Shown here: in pieces, positions 8,682 through 17,151 of the stretch
Numbering within the stretch: position 1 is the stretch's first letter
How the letters are laid out: the number at the start of each line of letters is the position of its first letter
Assembly: GCA_009695065.1 (NCBI GenBank)
Contig: SIBR01000022.1
Span: 1-56,528 of the forward strand
Length of the DNA stretch: 56,528 bases
Direction of reading: 5' to 3'
Origin: Opitutus sp.
Lineage (GTDB): Bacteria > Verrucomicrobiota > Verrucomicrobiae > Opitutales > Opitutaceae
Translations under genes and position numbers: made by a program
Notes under the pieces: model-generated
Database searches by the model: none
What the model was told of the DNA's origin: nothing
What the model saw: the letters and a program-made list of their open reading frames with translations, nothing else

Positions 8682-10601
8682 TTACGGGTCGAGATCGTAG
8701 ACTTCGACGAGCACCGTGCCCGTCGTGCGACCGGCGCCGCTCACTTGGACCGTGTAGCCGCCCGGCGGCAGGCGCACCACGAGCGCGGCATCCTTGCTTC
8801 CCGGCGGGAGGTCGAACGCTCCGGCCGCGAGAAACACCGCCTGCAACGCCGCCGTCTGTCCGCCGTCGCCCCACTGGTCGTTGCTCGCGACGGTGAATGA
8901 TTTTCCGAGGGGATGATCGCGAGCCGCGGGTCCGCCAGCACGTCGTTCACCCCGAACGGCGCGACGCCGGGGCCTACGGCCCGCACCAGCACTCGTTTCG
9001 GCGCCGTCCCTCCGATCACGAAGCCCGGCGCCAGGATCTCGGCGTCCACCCCGGAGAATCCAAGCGCCGAAACGTTCACGAGCCGCACCAGCGCCGTCCG
9101 GGGCTCCAAATCGTAAACCTCGGCCAGCGCGATGCCCGTGGTGGCGACGCCGGCGGGTGACACGCGCACCGAATAGCCGCTACTGCCCGCCGCACCAAGG
9201 GTAGCAACCAGGGCCGCGTCGCGGCTGCCCACCTCGAGGGGAAACGCCCCACTCGCGCTGCTCACCGCCTCAAACCCCGGGCTCGCACTCCAGTTGTCGT
9301 TGGCCAGCAAAACGGTCGCGCTGCCTTGCGGAATCACCTCCAGCCTTGGATCGGACAGGGCCCCGGCCACCGCGTAAGAATTTCCGAGCGTCGGGCCCAC
9401 GGCGCGAATCAGGAGCAATTTTTCCCAGGTGCCCCGCAACACGAAGCCCGTCGTGAGCACTCCGCCCGACGGCACGAGCCCGCGCGTGGACACGTTGATC
9501 AGCCGGCTGGGCGTGAAATCGTCCACCGTGACAATCGCCACCGCGGACTCCGTGGAAATCCCGCTGCCCGTCACCGTGACCGTGTAGAAACCCATGTCCG
9601 ACGCCTTGGCGCTCGGGTTGAAGAAAACCGCCTACCTCGAACCCGCCGATGGAGGCGTCGAGCGGAACGCCGTTCTTATTCCACTGGTAGCTGAGCGGTG
9701 GCCCGAAATAGAACGAGGCACTCGTGGACAGCAGAGCCGAGCCGCCCACCGCCGTGTGCTGATTGACGGGCGGAAAATCGATCACGGGCCCCTCCGGCGG
9801 TTGCAGCGTGACGTATTCCACGTCGTCAAAATGCGACAAGTCCCCGCCGGTGGCCGCGGTCGGATGGGCGTCGCGATAGGCTGACGGCACGATGAACGCA
9901 CTCCGATCCGTGACGCCATAGGGCGCAAACTTCGCGAAGGTCTCGTCGTCCATCAGATCGAACGGCGACACCAACCGATAGCCCGGAGCCTTCGGCACCT
10001 GGTTCCCGCCGTTCATGTCGAAGAGCGGTGGAGCGTGCCACGCAGCGCCGACGGCCCAGTCGAAATCGATTCCTTCCTGCACATTGGCAAAGCCGAGCGC
10101 GTCGCCAGCCGTCACACGCATTCCGGCCCGCACCGACGACGCCACGGCGACGTGGAACAACCGAATCTCGAACGCCGGGTAGCCATCGGACGCCAGCGAG
10201 ATCTGGTAGCCGCGCGGCTCGCCACTCGCGAGCAGGCTGCCCTCGGGCGCGATCGTGGAGAGCGTGCCGGTGGCCGGCGCGAACACGGGAATCGAGGGCG
10301 GTTTTCCCAGCAAGCTGCGGCGGGGCTCGAAATAATTTTTCAGGCTCCGGCCGGCTTTTTCATAGTTGTCCGAAAACGAGTGGCCCGCGACCGAGCGATA
10401 TTTTGAAATCGCGGTGAGATAGCTGGGATCGACGTAAACATGCGTGATGAACTGCGGCAGCGGCGCCGCGGGATCCCACGGGCGGCTGGAGTCGGGACCG
10501 GCGTGCAGCAAATTTCCCAAACCGGCGACGAAAAGCCCCACGACAAGCCCCGCTCGCTGCCAGCGGGCGACCGATCCGCCGGCACGTCGCGACCATCGCA
10601 T
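8682..10601 (-). pseudogene. Secreted M23-like / Ig-like repeat protein with two frameshifts
   Basis: Starting at ATG 10601 (MRWSRRAGGSVARW) with a signal peptide, the protein has an M23 peptidase-like beta-sheet domain (VFAPATGTLS through IRLFHVAVASSVRAGMRVTAG), then an Ig-like domain (SASFYFGPPLSYQWNKNG). The frame shifts near 9600-9650 into NPSAKASDMGFYTVTVTG and continues with repeats of the kind seen in Opitutaceae surface proteins (LLLIRAVGPTLGNS, RVLVRAVGPGVAPF). A second shift near 8907 (one G missing) returns to the first frame for the tail ending VLVEVYDLDP at 8682. The metal ligands typical of active M23 enzymes are not all evident. The gene may be decayed or suffer two compensating assembly errors. 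Confidence 0.65.
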
Positions 10602-10743
10602 CCCCCGACCGTGCCGGCCCGCAAACCTCGCGGCAAGCGACGAGTGCCACCCGGCGGTTCGATCGCGGCTCCGGGTCTCCGGTTGCGCCGCGCCATGCCG
10701 CTCGCACGTTGACCTCACGCCCGCGCCGCGCTCCGCTCGTCGC

Positions 10744-11406
10744 ATGAAAGTCACCTACTTCCTCGAGGTGGTGTCCTCTTGGTGTTACTGGGCTGAGCCG
10801 ACGTGGGCGGAATTGCAGGCCCGTTATGCCGGCCGCGTTCATTTCTCCTGGAAGATCGCCCAGATGAACGCGGGCGACTACGCCGCGTCACCCGAACAGT
10901 GCGACTGGTTTCACCGCCGGAGCGGCTTGATCATGCGTTCGCCCTTCATGCTGAACTCCGGCTGGGTCGAACCGGTCGCGCCGAACACCTTCCTCGCCCC
11001 GAATCTGGTCGCCGAGGCTGCCCGCGATTTCGGGTTCAACGGGGATGAGATCCGGCTCGCCCTCTCCCACGCGGCGCTGCGCGAGGGAAAAAAAGCCCTG
11101 CGGATGGAGGTCGTCGTCGCCGTTGCCGCCAGGGCCGGCGGCAAAAAGCTCAACGCCAAAAAACTCCGCGCCCGCGCCGAATCGGCCTACGTGCGCAAAC
11201 GCGTCGAGACCACGACCCGGGAATTTCACACTCTCCAAGTCACGCAGCGGCCTGCCTTCGTCATCGAAGACTCCATCGGCGACCGGGCCGTCTTCTCCGG
11301 TCTCGTCCACCTCGAACCGCTCGCCGCCACCATCGACGCGATGCTCGCCGACACCGCCGCCTACGCCGCCCACGCGGCGCACATCGGCAAGCCGCCGGGG
11401 GCTTGA
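10744..11406 (+). CDS. DsbA/FrnE-like thioredoxin-fold oxidoreductase
   Basis: The 220-residue product lacks a signal peptide and opens with a thioredoxin-fold strand followed by SSWCYWAEP, equivalent in place to the CPWC site of cytoplasmic DsbA-like (FrnE, 2-hydroxychromene carboxylate isomerase) proteins but with a single cysteine. A helical insertion domain follows, and the cis-proline region is recognisable in TQRPAFVIED near residue 167. It probably acts as a cytoplasmic thiol or glutathione-dependent enzyme; the substrate is unknown. ATG at 10744 is the first methionine before the fold. It is divergent from the frameshifted M23-like gene and is followed by a TPR gene on the same strand. 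Confidence 0.75.
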   Translation: MKVTYFLEVVSSWCYWAEPTWAELQARYAGRVHFSWKIAQMNAGDYAASPEQCDWFHRRSGLIMRSPFMLNSGWVEPVAPNTFLAPNLVAEAARDFGFNGDEIRLALSHAALREGKKALRMEVVVAVAARAGGKKLNAKKLRARAESAYVRKRVETTTREFHTLQVTQRPAFVIEDSIGDRAVFSGLVHLEPLAATIDAMLADTAAYAAHAAHIGKPPGA

Positions 11407-11516
11407 GAGCCCGCCCGGACGGTTTTGGACTGCAGCGGGGCCACACCTGCGTCGACATTCGTCCGACCACGGGCCACCCCGTTGACCGCCGCCGCGGAAT
11501 CGCATTCGCTCGGGAG

Positions 11517-11993
11517 ATGCAGTTGAAGCGCCGGCTCTCCTACGCCCAAGGTTACCTCGAACTCGGCATGGTCGCCGAGGCCGCCGCGGAACTGGCGGGC
11601 GTTCCCGCCGCCCACCACGGCGCGCTCGAAGTCGTCGTGCTCCGGCTCGCCCTGCTGCAAGAACAAAAGAACTGGCCGGCGCTCGCCGCCCTCGCCGGGG
11701 ATTTTGTCCGCCGCACTCCGGCGGAGGCAGCCGCGTGGGTCACCTGGGCTTACGCAACGCGCCGGGCCGATACTCTGACCGCCGCGGAAAAAATCCTGCT
11801 CGAAGCCGAGCTGCTGCACCCCGCCGAACCGACGATCCAGTTCAACCTGGGCTGTTACGCCTGTCAGCAGGGTGATCTCGCCCTCGCCCGCCGGCGGGTT
11901 GACCGGGCCATCGCCCTCGACGCAAAATTTGCCGCCGTGGCCGAGACCGATCCCGACCTTGCGCCGCTCCGGACGACCGGCAAAGCGGCGTAG
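11517..11993 (+). CDS. TPR-repeat protein
   Basis: The 158-residue protein is all-helical with about three degenerate tetratricopeptide repeats: RRLSYAQGYLELGMVAEAAAEL at the start, a middle repeat around AWVTWAYATRRADTLTAAEKIL, and the most regular one, TIQFNLGCYACQQGDLALARR. TPRs form protein-interaction superhelices; no partner can be named. No signal peptide is seen, so it should be cytoplasmic. The ATG at 11517 was preferred because the frame upstream (from 11403) looks noncoding. It lies 42 bases upstream of the ABC transporter ATPase, but a functional tie is not obvious. Confidence 0.65.
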   Translation: MQLKRRLSYAQGYLELGMVAEAAAELAGVPAAHHGALEVVVLRLALLQEQKNWPALAALAGDFVRRTPAEAAAWVTWAYATRRADTLTAAEKILLEAELLHPAEPTIQFNLGCYACQQGDLALARRRVDRAIALDAKFAAVAETDPDLAPLRTTGKAA

Positions 11994-12035
11994 AAAATTT
12001 CCGCCCACGCGGCTCCGCCCCGATTTTCCGCCCGC

Positions 12036-13544
12036 ATGTCCGCCCCCCTGCTCGAACTTCGACAACTCACCAAATCGTTCGGCGGCGCCCGTGCGCTCCG
12101 GGGGGTGGATTTCGAGCTCCGCGCCGGAGAGGTGCATGCACTGCTCGGCGAAAACGGCGCCGGAAAAAGCACGCTCATCAAGATAGCCACCGGCGCGCAC
12201 CAGCCGGACGGCGGCACGATCGCGATCGGCGGCAACCCCGTCGCCCATCTCACCCCGCGGGCCGCCCACCAACTCGGCATCGCCTGCATTTACCAGCAGC
12301 CAGCGCTGTTTCCCGACCTGTGCGTGGCCGAAAACATCGCCCTGCGCCTGGAGCCAGGGTCGATCACGCGCCGGGTCGATTGGGCCGCCCGGCGCGCCCG
12401 CGCCCGCGCCTTGCTGGCCCGCATCGGCGCCGCGATTTCTCCCGATGCGGAAGTGCGCTCGCTCTCGATGCCCGAGCAGCAACTCGTCGAAATCGCCTGT
12501 GCCCTCGGGGCCGGCGCGCGCATCGTGATCATGGATGAGCCCACCGCGTCGCTGACCCACCAGGAACAGCAGCTCTTGTTCGGCGTCGTGCGCGAGCTGC
12601 GCAAAAGCGGCGTCGGCATTGTCTATATTTCCCACCGGCTGGAGGAGATCTTCGCCCTCGCGGACCGGGTGACCGTTTTGCGTGACGGCAAAAGCATCGC
12701 GACCCGCGCCGTCGCCGACGTCACCGAAACCGACCTGATCCGCATGATGATCGGACGCGACATGGCGTCGGTTGCTCCTCCGCTCGCGCGGGCTGCGAGC
12801 CGCGTGGTGCTGGCGCTGCGCCGCGTCGGTTGCACCGCGACCGGCGTTCACGACATCTTTTTCGACGTCCGCGCCGGCGAAGTGTTCGGGCTGGCCGGGC
12901 TCGTCGGGGCCGGCCGCACGGAGCTCGCCTGGATTCTTTTCGGGCTCGACCCGGCGGATGCGGGCGAAATCGAACTGGATGGCCGACGCGTAGCCGTGTC
13001 CTCACCCGAAGCGGCCGTGCAACTCGGCATCGCCTGCGTGCCGGAAGACCGCCGCCGCCACGGCGTTGTGTTGGAAATGCCCATTGCACACAACGTCACG
13101 CTGGCGATTCACCGGCGCCTGTTTCCCGGCACCTGGCTCCGCTTCGGCCGGGAGGAACGCCTCGCCACGGATTTCATCCGCGACCTCGCCGTGAAATGCT
13201 CCGGCCCCGCGGCTGCCACCGGCAGCCTTTCCGGCGGGAACCAACAGAAGGTCGCGCTGGCCCGCTGGCTCGCGACCAAGCCCCGGCTGCTGATCCTCGA
13301 CGAACCGACCCAGGGCGTGGACGTCGGCGCGAAGAGTGAAATCCACCGCCTCATCCGCCGGCTGACGGCGGACGGACTCGCCGTCCTCCTGATCTCGAGC
13401 GATCTGCCCGAGGTGATCGCCCTGAGCGATCGCATCGGCGTCATGCGCGGTGGTACGGTGACAGCGATCCTGCCGGGCGGCAGCGACGCGCACACCGTGA
13501 TGGCCGCCGCCCTCGGCCAGTCGGGCAAGGGGGCGGCCGCATGA
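12036..13544 (+). CDS. CUT2-type sugar ABC transporter, ATP-binding protein (two ABC domains)
   Basis: This 502-residue protein has two fused nucleotide-binding domains as in RbsA, RhaT and LsrA. The first carries a canonical Walker A (LLGENGAGKSTL, about residue 38) and Walker B (IVIMDEPTAS), with a weak signature SLSMPEQQ. The second has the degenerate Walker A GLVGAGRTE usual for this family, the signature SLSGGNQQKVALARWL and Walker B LLILDEPTQGVD. It powers import through the two permeases at 13642 and 14958. Together with the binding protein at 16022 the set has one ATPase, two different permeases and one binding protein, the composition of rhamnose (RhaSTPQ) and AI-2 (LsrACDB) systems. 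The gene order matches lsrACDB, but the binding protein reads closer to RhaS. Confidence 0.9.
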   Translation: MSAPLLELRQLTKSFGGARALRGVDFELRAGEVHALLGENGAGKSTLIKIATGAHQPDGGTIAIGGNPVAHLTPRAAHQLGIACIYQQPALFPDLCVAENIALRLEPGSITRRVDWAARRARARALLARIGAAISPDAEVRSLSMPEQQLVEIACALGAGARIVIMDEPTASLTHQEQQLLFGVVRELRKSGVGIVYISHRLEEIFALADRVTVLRDGKSIATRAVADVTETDLIRMMIGRDMASVAPPLARAASRVVLALRRVGCTATGVHDIFFDVRAGEVFGLAGLVGAGRTELAWILFGLDPADAGEIELDGRRVAVSSPEAAVQLGIACVPEDRRRHGVVLEMPIAHNVTLAIHRRLFPGTWLRFGREERLATDFIRDLAVKCSGPAAATGSLSGGNQQKVALARWLATKPRLLILDEPTQGVDVGAKSEIHRLIRRLTADGLAVLLISSDLPEVIALSDRIGVMRGGTVTAILPGGSDAHTVMAAALGQSGKGAAA

Positions 13545-13573
13545 GTTCCGCAGCGCTGTTCCACTCGTGCCGT

Positions 13574-13631
13574 CCCGCTCCTGACGGAGCGGGCTATGCC
13601 GCGTTTTGTAGCCCTGCGCGTGAGCGCAGGG
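13574..13631. repeat. Two tandem 8-bp-stem hairpins between ATPase and first permease genes
   Basis: CCCGCTCC and GGAGCGGG (13574-13593, loop TGAC) form one hairpin; CCCTGCGC and GCGCAGGG (13612-13631, loop GTGA) form a second. They lie in the 97-base gap within the transporter operon. They look like REP-type intergenic palindromes and may protect mRNA ends or tune expression of the downstream permease. Confidence 0.55.
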
Positions 13632-13641
13632 AATTGCACGC

Positions 13642-14571
13642 ATGAGCCGCTACTTCCGCGAACTTTCCGTAGCCGCCGCGCTGCTTCTGGTGCTGGCGGC
13701 GCTGGCCGTTTTCGCCCCGGCGTTTTTCCAGCCGCAACCGCTGTTGTCGCTCCTGACGCGGGAGGCCCCCGCCCTCGTGGTCGCCTGCGGCATGACGCTC
13801 GTGATCATCTCGCGCCAGATCGACATTTCCGTCGGCTCGCAATTTTCCATCTGCAGCGTCGTCGCCGGATTGCTCGCCGCCACCGGTTGGCCCGTCGCGC
13901 TCGTGCTCCCGGCATCGATTGCCCTCGGGGCCACGCTCGGGGCGATCAACGGCGTCCTGATCGCCGGCCTCGGCCTGCCGTCAATCGTGGTCACCCTCGC
14001 CACGATGGTCACGCTCCGGCAGGGCCTGAACCTCGTGCGCCAGGGAGAATTCGTCAACCTACCCGACACGTTCCAGTGGTTCGGGCTGAGCCAGGCCGCC
14101 GGACAATTGCTGCTCGTCGGCGCGGCACTTGCCGTCCTCGTGGCGCTCGGGCTGGCGCTGCGCCACCTTTCCGCCGGGCGTTTCGTTTATGCGATCGGCA
14201 GTGACGAAGAGGCCGCCCGCCTCGCCGGCATCCGGCCGCGACTCGGCACGTTCCTCGTGTTCGTGGTCATGGGCGTGCTGGTCGGACTCGCCGCGATGAT
14301 GAACGTCGTCCAGTCGCCGCAGGTGCAACCGCTCACCGGCACCGGCCTCGAACTCAAGGTGATCGCCGCCGTGGTGGTCGGCGGCGTCGCGATCAGCGGC
14401 GGCCGCGGCAATCTCTGGGGCGCGTTCGCCGGCCTGCTCCTCCTCGCGTGCGTGTCGCCCGCCCTCATCCACCTGCGGATCGAGGCCTATTGGGAAAAAG
14501 CAATCCAGGGCGGCATCATCCTCTGCGCGGTCGTGGCCGATGGGGTAAGAACCCGGAAGGCAAACCGCTAA
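13642..14571 (+). CDS. CUT2-type sugar ABC transporter permease (first)
   Basis: The 309-residue protein is a polytopic membrane protein of the BPD_transp_2 family (RbsC/RhaP/LsrC). About eight to ten hydrophobic segments are visible, beginning with AALLLVLAALAVFAP. The family landmarks are VIISRQIDISVGSQFSIC early on, LATMVTLRQGLNLV, and the characteristic late motif VVVGGVAISGGRGNLWGAFAG. It forms half of the membrane channel with the permease at 14958. Its TAA stop is embedded in the left arm of an inverted-repeat cassette (14563-14595), so the insertion has probably replaced or preserved the very end of the gene. The start ATG at 13642 follows two REP-like hairpins. Confidence 0.88.
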   Translation: MSRYFRELSVAAALLLVLAALAVFAPAFFQPQPLLSLLTREAPALVVACGMTLVIISRQIDISVGSQFSICSVVAGLLAATGWPVALVLPASIALGATLGAINGVLIAGLGLPSIVVTLATMVTLRQGLNLVRQGEFVNLPDTFQWFGLSQAAGQLLLVGAALAVLVALGLALRHLSAGRFVYAIGSDEEAARLAGIRPRLGTFLVFVVMGVLVGLAAMMNVVQSPQVQPLTGTGLELKVIAAVVVGGVAISGGRGNLWGAFAGLLLLACVSPALIHLRIEAYWEKAIQGGIILCAVVADGVRTRKANR

Positions 14572-14595
14572 TCTTCGCTAATTGGCGCTAATCTT
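14563..14595 (+). repeat. CGCTAATC-family repeat, left arm
   Basis: Three spaced units CGCTAATC, CGCTAATT and CGCTAATC. It matches, in inverted orientation, the arm at 14918-14951 and the lone arm at 48068-48100. Confidence 0.7.
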
Positions 14596-14690
14596 ATGAA
14601 ACCAGAAATCTATAAAGACGAGGGTTACAAACTGATGGGGGCAGCGTTCGAGGTTTACAACGAGCGAGGCTACGGCTTGGGGGAGGAAAC
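14596..14690 (+). pseudogene. GxxExxY protein, N-terminal remnant
   Basis: The frame starts at ATG 14596 and reads MKPEIYKDEGYKLMGAAFEV followed by YNERGYGL, the recognisable N-terminal helix of GxxExxY proteins (TIGR04256), which normally run about 125-130 residues. After about 30 residues the family similarity ends; the open frame continues to 14922 but as nondescript serine-rich sequence. The remainder was evidently lost by internal deletion. GxxExxY proteins are of unknown function, and in my recollection are often bounded by repeats in Verrucomicrobia and Planctomycetes, which fits the flanking arms here. Confidence 0.6.
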
Positions 14691-14917
14691 CTCGTCGGCT
14701 TCGACCACTACGGTCACCTTCAGTGGAAATGCCTTCCTGCGGATATCGCGGATTTACACGGATTCCCGAAATGGATCGGAAAATATCCGGAGTTCGTTGC
14801 CCCTCTCACCGTCCGGCGTTGGGAAAATTCTAGCGGTATTCGATTCGCGTTTATTCGCGTTATCCGCGGGGAACCAAATGGCCGCGAGTCATCCTGTCCG
14901 AATTCATCTCCGCCTAA

Positions 14918-14951
14918 AGTGATTAGCGTCGATTAGCGCAGATTAGCGGTT
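14918..14951 (-). repeat. CGCTAATC-family repeat, right arm
   Basis: Three units of GATTAGCG, the complement of the left-arm unit, ending with GATTAGCGG and immediately followed by the start region of the second permease. Nearly identical to the isolated copy at 48068-48100. Confidence 0.7.
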
Positions 14952-14957
14952 TCAAAA

Positions 14958-16025
14958 ATGTCTTTTTCTTCAAAGCCCCGCGACTGGAAAGGTCTGCTGC
15001 TCTCGCACGAGATGCTGCTGCTCTACGTGCTCGTCGCGGAGTGGCTCTTTTTCTATTTCGCCGGCACGACCACCAATCGCCGCGGAGTCGTCGTGGGCTT
15101 CGGCACCCTCGACCGGCAGTTCGACATCCTCCGCCACTCCTGCGAAATCGGGCTCCTCGCGCTGGCGCTGACGCCGGTGATCCTGACCGCCGGCATCGAT
15201 CTCTCCGTCGGATCGTTGCTCGGACTCTGCGCCGTCATCTTCGGCAAGCTGTGGCACGATGGCGGCCTCTCCATTCCGGTCGCGATCGCGTTGACGCTCG
15301 GCTTCGGCGCTCTCGGCGGCGGAATCAACGCCCTGCTCATCACCGCGGCCCGGTTGCCGCCCCTCATCGTCACCCTTGGCACCTACTCCCTGTTTCGCGG
15401 ACTCGCGGAAGCCATCACCCGCGGATCAGTGACGTACACGGATTTCCCCACGAGCTTCCTGTTCCTCGGCCAGGAGCGCTGGCTCGGCCTGCCCGTACAG
15501 GCGTGGGTCTTCGCGCTCTTCGCCAGCTTCGTCTGGGTGCTCGTGCATCGGACGACGTTCGGCCGGTCGTTTCGCGCGATCGGTTTCTCCCCCGAGGGCG
15601 CGCGCCGCGCCGGTCTGCCGGTGGGACACCGACTGGCCCTCGTCTACATCGTCGCGGGCTTGATCGCGGCAACCGCGGCGATCATCTACACGGCGCGGCT
15701 GGGCCAGGCCAAGGCCGACGCCGGCCTCGGCTACGAATTGTTCGCGATCACTGCGGTCGTGCTCGGCGGCACAAGCATTTTCGGCGGCGCCGGCAGCGTG
15801 CATGGCACCCTGCTGGGCGTGGCCGCGATCGCCGTGCTCAAGAACGGCCTCGCCTCGCTGCCCGCCGTCATGCGCTTGAACGCGGCGGAGGAAATGGCGG
15901 GCATGCTGACCGGCGCCCTCCTGCTGCTCGCCCTCGCCGCCAGCGTACTGTCAAAAAAGCTTTGGCGGCCGCGCTCCGCACGCCACGCTCCCAGCCCTCC
16001 CCTCCACCCCGCCCACAACGCATGA
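14958..16025 (+). CDS. CUT2-type sugar ABC transporter permease (second)
   Basis: This 355-residue polytopic protein is the second BPD_transp_2 permease (RhaQ/LsrD-like), distinct from the first. Landmarks are ILTAGIDLSVGSLLGLCAV, TLGTYSLFRGLAEAITRG and AVVLGGTSIFGGAGSVHGTLLG, with hydrophobic helices throughout. The N-terminus has a longer extracytoplasmic loop (TTTNRRGVVVGFG) than typical. Its ATG at 14958 lies seven bases after the right arm of the inverted-repeat cassette, so its ribosome binding context derives from the repeat. The stop overlaps the start of the binding-protein gene (ATGA at 16022-16025), indicating translational coupling. Confidence 0.88.
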   Translation: MSFSSKPRDWKGLLLSHEMLLLYVLVAEWLFFYFAGTTTNRRGVVVGFGTLDRQFDILRHSCEIGLLALALTPVILTAGIDLSVGSLLGLCAVIFGKLWHDGGLSIPVAIALTLGFGALGGGINALLITAARLPPLIVTLGTYSLFRGLAEAITRGSVTYTDFPTSFLFLGQERWLGLPVQAWVFALFASFVWVLVHRTTFGRSFRAIGFSPEGARRAGLPVGHRLALVYIVAGLIAATAAIIYTARLGQAKADAGLGYELFAITAVVLGGTSIFGGAGSVHGTLLGVAAIAVLKNGLASLPAVMRLNAAEEMAGMLTGALLLLALAASVLSKKLWRPRSARHAPSPPLHPAHNA

Positions 16026-17002
16026 ACCCTCTGCTTCACCTCGTCCTTGCCCTCGGCCTGCTCCTCACCGCCACCCTCGGTCGCGCCGCTGAGTCGAAGT
16101 TGATGGTGGCGATGCTGCCAAAGTCGAAGGGCAACGGCTACTTCATCTCCTGCAAGGTGGGCGCCGACAAGGCGGCCCGGGAGCTGGGCGTCCAGCTGCT
16201 TTTCGACGGCCCGACCGACAGCAACGCCGCCAAGCAAAACGAAATCGTGGAAAACTGGATCACACTCGGGGTGGACGTGATCGCGGTGGCGGCGGAAAAC
16301 AAGGAGGGTATCTCCACCGCGCTGCGCAAGGCGCAAAAACAGGGCATCAAGGTCGTGACCTACGACGCCGACGCCATGCCCGATGCGCGTTCCTTCTTCG
16401 TCAATCAGGCCACGCCGGAGGGGATCGGTCAGGCCCTGATGGACGACGCCGCGCGGCTGACCGGCGGCGCGGGCGAGTTTGCCATGATCGTCGCCACGCT
16501 CACCGCCGCGAACCAGCGCGAGTGGCAAAAGCACATCGAGAACCGCCTGAAGGAAAAATACCCAAAAATGAAATTGGTCGCGGTCCGGCCCTGCGACGAC
16601 CTCAAGGATCGAGCCCAGTCCGAGGCGACGGCCATGATGAGCGCCCACCCCAATCTGAAACTCATCATGGCGATCTGTTCGCCCGGCGTGCCCGGCGCCG
16701 CTGAAGCCGTCAAACAGGCCGGGAAAGCAGGAAAGGTGAAAGTCATCGGCCTCGGGTTGCCCAATGAAAACAAACGCTACGTCCACGAAGGCGTCACCGA
16801 TACCGTGATCCTGTGGAACACCGGCGACCTCGGCTACCTCACGATTTACGCCGCCGTCGCGCTCGCCAAAGGCGAACTGAAACCCGGGGCGACGTCTTTC
16901 AAGGCGGGCCCGCTCGGTCCCTTTGCCATCCAGGGCGACAACATCCTGCTCGGGAAGCCGTTTCTTTTTAACAAATCGAATATCGATCAATTCGATTTCT
17001 GA
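16022..17002 (+). CDS. Sugar ABC transporter substrate-binding protein (RhaS/LsrB-like)
   Basis: The 326-residue protein begins with a signal peptide (MNPLLHLVLALGLLLTATLG, cleavage near GRAA-ES) and has the periplasmic binding protein type I fold of the Peripla_BP_4 family: KLMVAMLPKSKGNGYF at the first strand, VDVIAVAAENKEGIS, IKVVTYDADAMPDAR and VKVIGLGLPNENKRYV. The GLGLP and LWNTGDLGYLTIY stretches resemble rhamnose-binding RhaS more than AI-2-binding LsrB. It captures a carbohydrate and delivers it to the two upstream permeases. It is the last gene of the transporter operon, overlapping its upstream neighbour by four bases. No catabolic gene or regulator lies next to the operon, so the substrate remains open. 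Confidence 0.88.
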   Translation: MNPLLHLVLALGLLLTATLGRAAESKLMVAMLPKSKGNGYFISCKVGADKAARELGVQLLFDGPTDSNAAKQNEIVENWITLGVDVIAVAAENKEGISTALRKAQKQGIKVVTYDADAMPDARSFFVNQATPEGIGQALMDDAARLTGGAGEFAMIVATLTAANQREWQKHIENRLKEKYPKMKLVAVRPCDDLKDRAQSEATAMMSAHPNLKLIMAICSPGVPGAAEAVKQAGKAGKVKVIGLGLPNENKRYVHEGVTDTVILWNTGDLGYLTIYAAVALAKGELKPGATSFKAGPLGPFAIQGDNILLGKPFLFNKSNIDQFDF

Positions 17003-17151
17003 TCGGGTCGAAATCGCCCGGAGGCCGCCGCACCCGAGGGAAACCGCGCCGGGCGGTGAATTCCGCGAGTCGGCGGCATGACGGTGGCGACGACCGGCCG
17101 CCCATGCTTTCCTTTTGCACCCACTGGGTGCCCCGCTAAAATGAAGGAGTG

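Larger units (their letters stand above)
14563..14951. mobile_element. Inverted-repeat cassette carrying a GxxExxY remnant (MITE-like)
   Basis: Two arms of about 33 bases in inverted orientation bracket this segment: 14563-14595 and 14918-14951. Each arm consists of three spaced copies of CGCTAAT(C/T) or its complement. The left arm contains the stop of the first permease and the right arm ends a few bases before the ATG of the second permease, so the cassette exactly fills the intergenic space in the operon. The interior holds the start of a GxxExxY-family gene and then degraded sequence. Mobility is inferred from the paired arms only. Confidence 0.5.

Noticed and set aside
13574..13631. CRISPR-like or attenuator structure in the transporter operon
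   Set aside because: Only two unrelated hairpins are present, with no repeated spacers and no leader peptide; they look like ordinary REP-type palindromes.
14690..14920. A coding frame reading GNLVGFDHYGHLQWKC and KWIGKYPEFVAPLTVRRW inside the cassette
   Set aside because: It lacks a start and any family match; it may be a relic but I could not support it as a gene.
12036..17002. Naming the transporter lsrACDB for AI-2 uptake
   Set aside because: Gene order fits, but there are no lsrK, lsrR, lsrF or lsrG neighbours and the binding protein looks closer to RhaS.
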